A stretch of DNA of 64,000 nucleotides from Bacteroidota bacterium (GTDB taxonomy: Bacteria > Bacteroidota > Ignavibacteria > Palsa-1295): NCBI GenBank assembly GCA_021324685.1, contig JAJPIQ010000015.1, forward strand, positions 1 to 64,000. The letters run 5' to 3'. A model generated the notes under the pieces. The model was not told the DNA's origin. It ran no database searches and saw nothing but the letters and a program-made list of their open reading frames with translations. The translations under genes and the position numbers were made by a program. Positions 19,039-26,312 of this stretch are shown here, piece after piece; position 1 is the first letter of the stretch; each line of letters begins with the position of its first letter.

Positions 19039-19173
19039 CTAATAGGAATACCCTTCGATTCGATTTCGCTGCGTTTTACACTATCGATCCTACGCTACCC
19101 TTGTTACGCTATCCGGGCGCGGAACCGCCCCGCAAAAGCCACGGTTTTTGCTCGCCCAACGCGAAAAAGTTTA

Positions 19174-19273
19174 GGGACTGAGTCCCACGCATCGTTGACA
19201 CGCCCAACCGAGTCAGGTCCGGAAGGAAGCAGCTCTCAGCGAGGTTTGCGGGTGACGTGGTAAGCTTGGTCCC
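19174..19273 (+). ncRNA. ffs: Signal recognition particle RNA, small bacterial (4.5S) type
   Basis: The near-invariant SRP domain IV core GTCAGGTCCGGAAGGAAGCAGC is at 19212-19233 (the Ffh-binding asymmetric loop and GGAA tetraloop). The ends pair: GGGACTGAG at 19174-19182 with CTTGGTCCC at 19265-19273 gives a 9-bp closing stem with two G-T wobbles. The resulting 100-nucleotide length is that of the E. coli-type RNA without an Alu domain. A run of six T follows directly (19274-19279), a plausible terminator. It works with Ffh and FtsY in co-translational membrane targeting. Confidence 0.95.
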
Positions 19274-19309
19274 TTTTTTATTACTTTTTCGCTGAATTCG
19301 AGAGTTTCG

Positions 19310-19669
19310 ATGCCTCGCAAGCCCTCTTCCCCTGCTTCCAGTGCCGCGATGAAGGCCGTTCCCACGCGCCGGACGCTCGTCCTCCTCGAAACCGGTCTAC
19401 TGTTGGGATTAGCCGAAGGAATCCTGACGGACGTCATCACGCATCTTACGATCTCGCCCTATTTGAAAGCTTTATTTCTGATGATCGGCGTCATTGGAGC
19501 CTTCGCATTTGCGATTCGGATTCTGGAGCCCGTCATCCGCGGTTCTCTTAAGGTCATTTCGAAACTCGACTCCGGTGGTGGCGCTATGGTCCGGGTTGGA
19601 CTCCATTTGATCATCCTTTTCTTAATTTTTGTTGCATATGTCCGCATCTTTTTTCCGACGCTCAAATAA
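19310..19669 (+). CDS. Small integral membrane protein, unknown function
   Basis: 119 residues with three hydrophobic segments (about 23-45, 52-72 and 92-114) separated by short charged loops, after a basic, Ser/Pro/Ala-rich N-terminus. It begins 37 bases after the SRP RNA and is on the same strand. The regular alternation of hydrophobic segments supports this strand over the shorter overlapping frame on the minus strand. It is not recognised; the closest general description is a small multi-pass protein of a phosphate-starvation- or DUF-type membrane family, without evidence for either. Confidence 0.6.
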   Translation: MPRKPSSPASSAAMKAVPTRRTLVLLETGLLLGLAEGILTDVITHLTISPYLKALFLMIGVIGAFAFAIRILEPVIRGSLKVISKLDSGGGAMVRVGLHLIILFLIFVAYVRIFFPTLK

Positions 19670-19727
19670 ATTTCTTTTTCTCAAATAATTTTTCGGGACT
19701 GAAATAACTTTTGGCGGGCTCAAAAAA

Positions 19728-20162
19728 GTGGAAGATCAATTTCTTACGATTTCGGCAAATTTCCGAATCCCGATCTCTGAGATCGAAGTTTCCTTTTCGC
19801 GTTCCGGCGGACCCGGCGGCCAGCATGTTAACAAAACTTCGACGCAGGCCGAACTCGTTTTCGATCTTCAGAACTCGCCCTCTGTATCGGAGTATGACCG
19901 CAGTTGGCTCGTTTCGCGTCTCTCTTCGAAGCTCGATTCCGCCGGACGCCTTCATATCAGTTCTCAGGCATTTCGAAGCCAGCTCCGAAATAAACAAGCG
20001 GCGCTCGAAAAATTAGAGGAGTTGCTGCGAGCGGCTCTTGTTCGTCCCAAGCCTCGACGAAAAACCAAGCCTTCCAAAACCGCGAAAGAAACGCGCCTGA
20101 AATCCAAAAAGCGAAATTCCGAGAAAAAACAGCTCAGATCGAAAACGCCGGATAGGGACTAA
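19728..20162 (+). CDS. arfB: Peptidyl-tRNA hydrolase ArfB (YaeJ), ribosome rescue factor
   Basis: 144 residues, matching the short release-factor-like family that lacks the codon-recognition domains of RF1/RF2. The catalytic GGQ motif is present in 'SFSRSGGPGGQHVNKTSTQAEL' (about residues 24-44). The C-terminal third is very rich in Lys/Arg ('RPKPRRKTKPSK', 'KSKKRNSEKK'), the tail ArfB inserts into the empty mRNA channel of a stalled ribosome. It hydrolyses the peptidyl-tRNA to free non-stop complexes. Confidence 0.93.
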   Translation: MEDQFLTISANFRIPISEIEVSFSRSGGPGGQHVNKTSTQAELVFDLQNSPSVSEYDRSWLVSRLSSKLDSAGRLHISSQAFRSQLRNKQAALEKLEELLRAALVRPKPRRKTKPSKTAKETRLKSKKRNSEKKQLRSKTPDRD

Positions 20163-20325
20163 GCTTCGGGTTCGCGACCTTTGAGCAATGCACAAGTTTA
20201 TGATCCCCTTCTGAAAAGCAACTGCAGAAGGTCTGGTCCAGGATACAATCCTTGTCCGCGGTTCTTCATATTTTTGTTTAGCACATTTATTCTTCATTCT
20301 GCCTTTGCCGTCGTATTTTTGAAGT

Positions 20326-21324
20326 ATGCTGAATTATATCTGGCTCTTTCTGATCGTGGCGGCGATCTGTGTGGCAGTAGGACGCGATGTGAGCGAAGAA
20401 ACGAGCGGCCGGTTTCGCAACAACGAATGGGTCGCGCTCCATGACGCGCCCGGAGCCATGAAGGTCGCCGGGCCGAATCACTTCTCTGGAACTTCATTCC
20501 TTACCAAAAGCGAGATCGCTCGGTTTTATTCGGCCGATGAAGCCAAGGCGATCAAAGGCGATTCCGTATTCTTTGCCACGGATATTGTGCAGTCTCAGGC
20601 TGACCCGCGCACCGGAACGCTTACGCTTACGCTTCCCGCAAACGTGCCACCGGTGCTGAGCGATGCGGCAGCTGCCAGCGGCGACCCCACGAAGATCGTC
20701 GGACGGACCGCGTTCGATACCGCCACCTTTGCTAATGGCGGGAACCTGAAATTCCTTCCGCCTACGGTCCATTTTCGCATTCTTGCCAAGGTGGCCGACG
20801 AAGGAATTTTAAAAATTGCAAATACTGCTGTAGAACTTGCGATTGGGCTCATCGGAGTGATGGCGCTTTGGCTCGGAATTATGAAGATCGCCGAAGCCGC
20901 GGGGCTCGTCCTGCTCTTGTCGAAGATCGTAAAGCCTGTTATGGTGCGCGTGTTTCCGGACGTCCCGCCGGACCATCCGGCGATCGGCGCCATGGTAATG
21001 AACATGACGGCGAATTTCCTCGGACTTTCGAACGCGGCCACGCCGCTCGGCCTCAAAGCGATGGAGGAACTGAATAAATTGAATCCCGTCGCGGGAACTG
21101 CTACGAACGCGATGTGCATGTTCCTCACGATCAATACCACGGCGCTCACGCTCGTGCCGGCGACCGTCATCGCGATCCGGCTCACACTGGGCTCCGCGAA
21201 CCCGACTGACATTATTATGCCGACGTTCCTCGCCACATTTGTGAGCCTGATAGTGGGAATCATCTTTACACGCGCGATCGAGCGATTCTTCCCGGTCCGC
21301 GAAGCGAAAGGAGAAGCCGTGTAA
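20326..21324 (+). CDS. spmA: SpmA-like nucleoside-recognition (Gate) domain membrane protein
   Basis: 332 residues. After a first membrane segment there is an unusually long extracytoplasmic insert of about 140 residues, then the SpmA core: 'GLIGVMALWLGIMKIAEAAGL' and the signature 'NMTANFLGLSNAATPLGLKAMEELNKLNP', followed by 'NAMCMFLTINTTALTLVPATVIAIR'. SpmA and SpmB are named from spore maturation in Bacillus, but occur in many non-sporulating bacteria, where their role is not settled; a transport or channel function is suspected from the Gate domain. The stop codon shares a base with the start of spmB (TAATG), so the two are coupled. Confidence 0.9.
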   Translation: MLNYIWLFLIVAAICVAVGRDVSEETSGRFRNNEWVALHDAPGAMKVAGPNHFSGTSFLTKSEIARFYSADEAKAIKGDSVFFATDIVQSQADPRTGTLTLTLPANVPPVLSDAAAASGDPTKIVGRTAFDTATFANGGNLKFLPPTVHFRILAKVADEGILKIANTAVELAIGLIGVMALWLGIMKIAEAAGLVLLLSKIVKPVMVRVFPDVPPDHPAIGAMVMNMTANFLGLSNAATPLGLKAMEELNKLNPVAGTATNAMCMFLTINTTALTLVPATVIAIRLTLGSANPTDIIMPTFLATFVSLIVGIIFTRAIERFFPVREAKGEAV

Positions 21325-21869
21325 TGGAATCTCCCTTCATTGCTATTACGAAGATCCTTTCGACGGCGGCGATCCCGCTGATCGTCTTTGCGATCGTCCT
21401 CGTTGCTGCCATTCGTAAAGTAAAAGTATATGAAGAATTCGTCGAAGGGGCCAAAGACGGATTTACGACCGCCATTCGGATCATTCCCTACCTCGTCGCG
21501 ATGCTGGTCGCGATCGGGATGTTCCGTGCTTCCGGAGCGATGGACATGCTTTCCTCGGCGATCAGCCCGGTCACGAATGCTCTTGGGTTCCCAAGCGAGC
21601 TCATGCCGTTGGCGATCGTGCGAAACCTTTCGGGATCCGGCTCCCTCGGCCTTATGACGGACATTATGAAAACGCATGGCCCGGACAGTTTCATGGGCCG
21701 CGTTGCCGGAGCGATGATGGGAAGCCATGAAACGACCTTTTACGTCCTGGCTGTTTACTTCGGAGCGGTAAATATCCGCCGAACTCGCCATGCCGCACTT
21801 GCGGGAATTTTTTCCGATGTCGTGGCGCTTATTATGAGTGTTATTTTAGTGAAGTGGCTGTTCCCCTGA
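21324..21869 (+). CDS. spmB: SpmB-like nucleoside-recognition (Gate) domain membrane protein
   Basis: 181 residues, the usual SpmB length, with about five hydrophobic segments. Signature stretches are 'AIRIIPYLVAMLVAIGMFRASGAMD', 'FPSELMPLAIVRNLSGSGSLGLM' and 'GSHETTFYVLAVYFGAVNIR'. It is translated directly after spmA and presumably forms a complex with it. In many Bacteroidota the two are fused into one protein; here they remain separate. Confidence 0.92.
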   Translation: MESPFIAITKILSTAAIPLIVFAIVLVAAIRKVKVYEEFVEGAKDGFTTAIRIIPYLVAMLVAIGMFRASGAMDMLSSAISPVTNALGFPSELMPLAIVRNLSGSGSLGLMTDIMKTHGPDSFMGRVAGAMMGSHETTFYVLAVYFGAVNIRRTRHAALAGIFSDVVALIMSVILVKWLFP

Positions 21870-21901
21870 ATTCTGCGGGTCATCCGCTACTGCCATGAAA
21901 A

Positions 21902-22678
21902 ATGACAGTAGTCAATAACGAACCTGTTCATTCATTTTCGCCCAACATGAGAAATGTTTTTAGTGCTGCGATCTTCTCGCTTGCGATCGTGCTGGCCGCC
22001 ATTCTTCTTGGCGGCGCATGGAAAAAATCCCATCCCACTCACGAATCGATCGCGGTAACCGGTTCGGCCAATCAGAATTTCACTTCCGACCTTATTGTCT
22101 GGAATGCCTGGTTTACCGAAAAGGAGATGGATCTCGAGACGGCCTATGCGAAGCTAAAGCACGATCAGGACATTGTGCGGCAATACCTCATTGGAAAAGG
22201 TGTCGTGCCGCAGGAGATCGTTTTTACGTCGGTGAATATTCAGAAGAAGACAAAGCATGTTTTCGATGCGGTAACGAAGTCCTCGAGCGACGTCTTCGAT
22301 GGGTACGAGCTCTCGCAGAACGTAGACATTCAATCGCCGGAAGTCGATAAGATCGAGCAGATCTCGCGTGGCGTATCGGAACTTATTACACAAAATGTTG
22401 AGATCTATTCGCAAGATCCTTCTTTTTATTATACGAAGCTGGCTGATCTTAAAATAAAATTACTGGCGGCAGCGACCGCAGACGCTCGAAATCGCGCCGA
22501 ACATATTGCCCGAAATGCGGGAGCATCGCTTGGCTCGCTGCGATACGCCTCCATGGGAATTTTCCAAATTACGGGACAAAATTCCAATGAAGAATTCTCT
22601 GGAGGCGGGGCATTTAACACGTCCTCGAAGGCAAAAACCGCTTCGATCACCGTGCGATTGGAATATACCGTGGACTAA
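21902..22678 (+). CDS. SIMPL-domain (DUF541, YggE-like) exported or membrane-anchored protein
   Basis: 258 residues with one N-terminal membrane segment (about 18-40) and no convincing cleavage site, so it is probably anchored with its domain in the periplasm. The SIMPL domain is seen from 'ESIAVTGSANQNFTSDLIVWNAWF', through 'YLIGKGVVPQEIVFTSVNI', to 'AATADARNRAEHIARNAGASLGSLRYASMG'. The family includes E. coli YggE, linked to oxidative-stress protection, and BP26 of Brucella, which forms channel-like oligomers; the biochemical role is unclear. It lies 32 bases after spmB. Confidence 0.85.
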   Translation: MTVVNNEPVHSFSPNMRNVFSAAIFSLAIVLAAILLGGAWKKSHPTHESIAVTGSANQNFTSDLIVWNAWFTEKEMDLETAYAKLKHDQDIVRQYLIGKGVVPQEIVFTSVNIQKKTKHVFDAVTKSSSDVFDGYELSQNVDIQSPEVDKIEQISRGVSELITQNVEIYSQDPSFYYTKLADLKIKLLAAATADARNRAEHIARNAGASLGSLRYASMGIFQITGQNSNEEFSGGGAFNTSSKAKTASITVRLEYTVD

Positions 22679-22697
22679 GCCATTCCTTTTTTTGTCC

Positions 22698-24092
22698 ATG
22701 ACAAAAATAACGTTTGCCCTTCTATCCATCCTCGCCGTGTGCCGAGCCGGCCAGGCACAATCGCTGTTGGACCGGATGCATTTGCCCCAGTCGCCCTCGG
22801 ATGCCTATCGAGGCCTGGCGCTCGGAGCCGGAACGACGATTGTCGATGGCGAGCCCTATTTCCTGATCCACGCCGCGCCACAGTTTACGCTCGGACCGTG
22901 GGGATTCGGATTCGATGGGAACATTCGTATTAGTCCCGAAGGGCAGCTCCGAAAAGAGGACTGGACCGGTGCCTATTCGTATCTGCGATGGATTAATTAT
23001 GTCAGCTTTCAGCAGCCGCACGACGATTTTTATTTTCGAGTGGGCGGCCTCGAGCACGCAACGATCGGCAATGGCACGATCGTAAGCGATTACTGGAACA
23101 ACTCCTCGTACGATAACCGCCGGATCGGCTTCGCGGGAAGATTGGACCTCGGGTTATTTGGTGCCGAGGGGCTCACGAGCGATCTGTTTCAACGCAACCT
23201 GGTCGCCGTTCGGCCGTTTGTCCGGCCGTTCCAGATCGTTCCCATCCTCGGCGATATTTGGTTCCTGAGCCATATCGAGGTCGGTGTGACAGGCGCTTTC
23301 GACTTCGATACGAACGCCACGCGGATCATTCCCAATCATGAACCGTACGTGACGCATTATTATAATGCCGATAGTACAGTCGATTCGATCGTTATTCATC
23401 GGGATTCCGCCACGATCCCTTCTCCGCTCGTGACGCTCGGTGCCGATCTTTCAATGATGCTCTGGCAATCTGCAAAAACAGAAGGGCATCTGTATGCCGA
23501 TTACGTTCGCTTCGAGAAGTTCAACGATGGGATTATCATTGGGGCGCGGACCAGCTTTAATTTACTGGACTCCGTGTTCCTCGATCTGAAGGCCGAGCGT
23601 TCGCTTTTCAAAAATCAGTTTCTTCCGAATTATTATAATTCATTCTACGAGCGCGATCGCTTCGATAATCAGGCCGCGATGGACGAATACATTACGAAAG
23701 TGACGCTGCTGGCCGATAGTGCCGGCGGCAACGGAAATGGGTTTCGCGCGGGTGCCTTCATTAATTATTACGATAATATCGTCCTGCAGGGGACCTACCT
23801 GCATCTCGATAACCTGCCAGGGAACGACCTCTTGGACCTCGAAATGGCCCTTCCGCACCTGCCGTATGGAATGTTCTTACGCGTGCACTACGCACGAAAA
23901 AATATCAATGGACCGTCCGATCTGTTTGCACTCGACGATCGCTCGCTGATGTACGGCGAATTAAGTTACCGCCCCTGGAACTGGCTCATTCTCACGGCCG
24001 TGGAACGATGGACCTTTGCGGTGGACGATGTGGGGCATCTTCACACCCAGTCCATTTTCGAGCCCCGGGCGGACGTGGTCATCACATTTTAG
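22698..24092 (+). CDS. Predicted outer-membrane beta-barrel protein, unknown function
   Basis: 464 residues from the ATG at 22698. A longer open frame reaches back to 22506, but its first 64 codons lie inside the SIMPL gene, and the ATG at 22698 is followed directly by a signal peptide ('ITFALLSILAVCRAGQAQ'). The mature protein has alternating hydrophobic/aromatic strands, many Tyr/Phe/Asn residues and a C-terminal Phe in 'VVITF', as in outer-membrane barrels. No conserved family is recognised. It is convergent with the cytochrome gene, only 2 bases apart. Confidence 0.7.
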   Translation: MTKITFALLSILAVCRAGQAQSLLDRMHLPQSPSDAYRGLALGAGTTIVDGEPYFLIHAAPQFTLGPWGFGFDGNIRISPEGQLRKEDWTGAYSYLRWINYVSFQQPHDDFYFRVGGLEHATIGNGTIVSDYWNNSSYDNRRIGFAGRLDLGLFGAEGLTSDLFQRNLVAVRPFVRPFQIVPILGDIWFLSHIEVGVTGAFDFDTNATRIIPNHEPYVTHYYNADSTVDSIVIHRDSATIPSPLVTLGADLSMMLWQSAKTEGHLYADYVRFEKFNDGIIIGARTSFNLLDSVFLDLKAERSLFKNQFLPNYYNSFYERDRFDNQAAMDEYITKVTLLADSAGGNGNGFRAGAFINYYDNIVLQGTYLHLDNLPGNDLLDLEMALPHLPYGMFLRVHYARKNINGPSDLFALDDRSLMYGELSYRPWNWLILTAVERWTFAVDDVGHLHTQSIFEPRADVVITF

Positions 24093-24094
24093 GG

Positions 24095-24919
24095 TTACTT
24101 GCCTAATGCCTGCTGGAGGTAGGCCACGATATCGGCAATTTGCTGATCGGTCAAAATATCCTTCCCATAGAACGGCATGGCCGCGGAACCGCAACGGATC
24201 GATTTCGCTCCCATCTGTGGATTGTCTATCGCTTTGGCCAGCGGCGGTCCGACTTTTTTCTCGTTCATCGTGTGGCAGTACTCGCAGGTCCGAGAAAATA
24301 ATTGCTTGCCATTGTCGGGATCGCCGGGGAGCATCATGATCTTCTTTGCCGAGGCGTTAGCAGCGGTTTCGTCGATCTTGTCTTCCTCGTGAACGGCCGG
24401 TTTTGTGACCCACTGGATCTTCAGGTTCGAGGAGATGCCGCCCGGAGCATTGTCGATCGCCTGAAAATATGCGATGAGCGCGTCGATATCGGACTTCGAC
24501 AGAACGGTAGCCATGTCGTCGCCTTTATGTTGATACATAACAGCACACATGGTCGCGCCGAACGCATTTTTTTGGACAGCCTCTCCTTTAAATGTTCCGT
24601 TCCATGTACTCGTACGGTGTATGATCCCGACGAGCGTATGCCCGGCGCGAAGGCGGCTGTCGTGTGTGGTCGGCTGTCCATCGATATGGCACGAGGAACA
24701 GGCGTCCTTGATCTTGCCATAACTCGTGTTATAGAAAATTTTCTGTCCCGCAAGCGCAAGCCCTGAGAGCGCTGTAGGGACCGAAGGTGCACGATGCGAA
24801 GTGTCGACGCTCGGGGCCGTCGTAGCGGTTTCCTTTTGCTCGGGCGTCGTGGTGGTTTCCGAACGATTGCACGAAGCAAGCGCGAAAGCAAGGCTAAGAA
24901 AAAGAGCGATCTGTTTCAT
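24095..24919 (-). CDS. Diheme cytochrome c lipoprotein
   Basis: 274 residues with a lipoprotein signal (lipobox LASC, Cys17) and a Thr/Ser/Pro linker. Two class-I-like heme sites are visible: CSSCH at 74-78 and CEYCH at 212-216. Candidate distal Met ligands are in 'ATMCAVMYQ' for the first domain and 'AAMPFYGKDILTDQQIADIVAYLQ' for the second, the latter being the classic C-terminus of a cytochrome c. The two halves are an internal tandem of c-type domains. It would carry electrons in the periplasm, but the redox partner is not apparent from the neighbours (DUF2203 protein and proline dehydrogenase upstream, same strand). Confidence 0.9.
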   Translation of the reverse strand: MKQIALFLSLAFALASCNRSETTTTPEQKETATTAPSVDTSHRAPSVPTALSGLALAGQKIFYNTSYGKIKDACSSCHIDGQPTTHDSRLRAGHTLVGIIHRTSTWNGTFKGEAVQKNAFGATMCAVMYQHKGDDMATVLSKSDIDALIAYFQAIDNAPGGISSNLKIQWVTKPAVHEEDKIDETAANASAKKIMMLPGDPDNGKQLFSRTCEYCHTMNEKKVGPPLAKAIDNPQMGAKSIRCGSAAMPFYGKDILTDQQIADIVAYLQQALGK

Positions 24920-24958
24920 AGCAACTGAAAGATATGGGAAGCAAGATGATAAAGATCG

Positions 24959-25345
24959 TTATAAACTTTCGAGACTGCGGCGCCCCTGGAAACCGCCTTC
25001 GAGTGTATGCCAGGCCTGAATGGCCGGTTCCCCAAGTATGTAACACAAATAGACGACGCTCCCGTTTTCGCGTTGATGTGGAAAATCGATAAGGCCACGG
25101 TCTAAGTCCTTGACCTCGATGCCACGCTCATGGAATTCGGAAACAAGTTCGACGAGCCGTTCCATTTCGGGTGGGAATGCTTTCTGTCCGTTCGGTCCCA
25201 TGCCGCCAAAATATTGATGCCGGTGCACATCGTAGCCTTTCCGGTCGCACTCCTGCTTTAGCTTTACCATCTCTTCGAGCTTTGGCTGAATGTCGATACA
25301 TTCGGCCTGCGCTTCTTCGAGGGAAAAAAGGCGTTTGAATTTCAT
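24959..25345 (-). CDS. DUF2203 family protein
   Basis: 128 residues. 'FSLEEAQ' at the N-terminus followed by a helical region, and the C-terminal '[47 protein letters not shown]', are the hallmarks of DUF2203. Members are widespread and often sit near metabolic or redox genes; no function is established. The start overlaps the end of proline dehydrogenase by 4 bases (ATGA), so the two are co-expressed. Confidence 0.88.
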   Translation of the reverse strand: MKFKRLFSLEEAQAECIDIQPKLEEMVKLKQECDRKGYDVHRHQYFGGMGPNGQKAFPPEMERLVELVSEFHERGIEVKDLDRGLIDFPHQRENGSVVYLCYILGEPAIQAWHTLEGGFQGRRSLESL

Positions 25346-26265
25346 TTACTTCCCGTAAAGAGTGCTTTCACGATATAGCCGGCCATTTTTGGATTTTCCT
25401 TCAGGCGCCGAACGGAATATCCATACCAATCTTCCCCAAAGGGGACATAAATTCGCATCCGAAATCCAAACCGGATTAACCGGTCCCGCGCTTGTTCTCG
25501 CACGCCGAGCAGCATTTGAAACTCGAACGCGTCGTGCGACAAATGATATTTTTCGATCAATCGCGTTGCCCCGTGAAGGAGCACTTCGTCGTGTGTGGCG
25601 ATGCCAACGTAAGCCCCGTTGCTAAACAATGTTTCGAGGCACTCGAGGTAATTATTTTGAACCTCCTCGCGGCGTTGAAATGCGATCGTTTCCGGTTCCA
25701 CATAAATTCCCTTGCAAAGACGCACGTTCGTCTTTAATCCGTTCGACGCACCTTCTGCCAGGAGCGCATGGATGTCTGCCGGGGTCCGTTTAAGATACGC
25801 TTGCAGTACCACGCCGACATTCGTGAACTCGCGGCGTAGCGTCCGATAGAGATCGATGGTCTGGGTCGTGTAAGGTGAATTTTCCATGTCGATACGGACG
25901 AAAATATTCCCATGCTCACGTGCGGTGACAAGAATTTCGCGCACGTTCTTTTCGCAGATGTCCGGATCGATCGCGAGGCCGAGCGAAGTCAGCTTGATGG
26001 AAAGGTTGCCCTGAACGCCGTCGTGTTTAAGGCGGCGGAGCACTTCGCAGGAATGCTGTGTATTCGTGCGTGCTTCTTCGAGCGATCGAATGAACTCGCC
26101 CAGGACATCGATCGTCGCCATGGCGCCTTTTGCGTTGAGCGAACGGACGGTCCGCATGGCATCGTCCAGCGTTGCGCCGGCGATATAGCGCTCGCTCACT
26201 TTGCGGACGATGGGCTTCGGAATGATGGGGAGGGCCGAGGCGAGAATGCGATTAAATACGTTCAT
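25342..26265 (-). CDS. Proline dehydrogenase (FAD-dependent, monofunctional)
   Basis: 307 residues, the size of stand-alone PRODH enzymes. Family stretches are '[15 protein letters not shown]', '[13 protein letters not shown]', '[15 protein letters not shown]', '[12 protein letters not shown]', 'VGIATHDE' and '[12 protein letters not shown]', ending in '[23 protein letters not shown]', which contains the substrate-binding Arg pair. It oxidises L-proline to pyrroline-5-carboxylate, passing electrons to quinone. The pyrroline-5-carboxylate dehydrogenase is not in this window. It is coupled to the DUF2203 gene. Confidence 0.95.
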   Translation of the reverse strand: MNVFNRILASALPIIPKPIVRKVSERYIAGATLDDAMRTVRSLNAKGAMATIDVLGEFIRSLEEARTNTQHSCEVLRRLKHDGVQGNLSIKLTSLGLAIDPDICEKNVREILVTAREHGNIFVRIDMENSPYTTQTIDLYRTLRREFTNVGVVLQAYLKRTPADIHALLAEGASNGLKTNVRLCKGIYVEPETIAFQRREEVQNNYLECLETLFSNGAYVGIATHDEVLLHGATRLIEKYHLSHDAFEFQMLLGVREQARDRLIRFGFRMRIYVPFGEDWYGYSVRRLKENPKMAGYIVKALFTGSK

Positions 26266-26312
26266 CCGGGCGCGCTAAACAGCAAAATACGGAACATAGT
26301 TGGCCTTTTGGA

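Noticed and set aside
20260-20326. TATTTTTG elements before spmA as Bacteroidota-type -7 boxes
   Set aside because: No TTG-type -33 box lies at the required spacing, and such A/T stretches are common.
20595-21791. 398-codon open frame on the minus strand across spmA/spmB
   Set aside because: It is the shadow of two well-supported genes; its Arg/Ser/Gly-rich peptide shows no domain.
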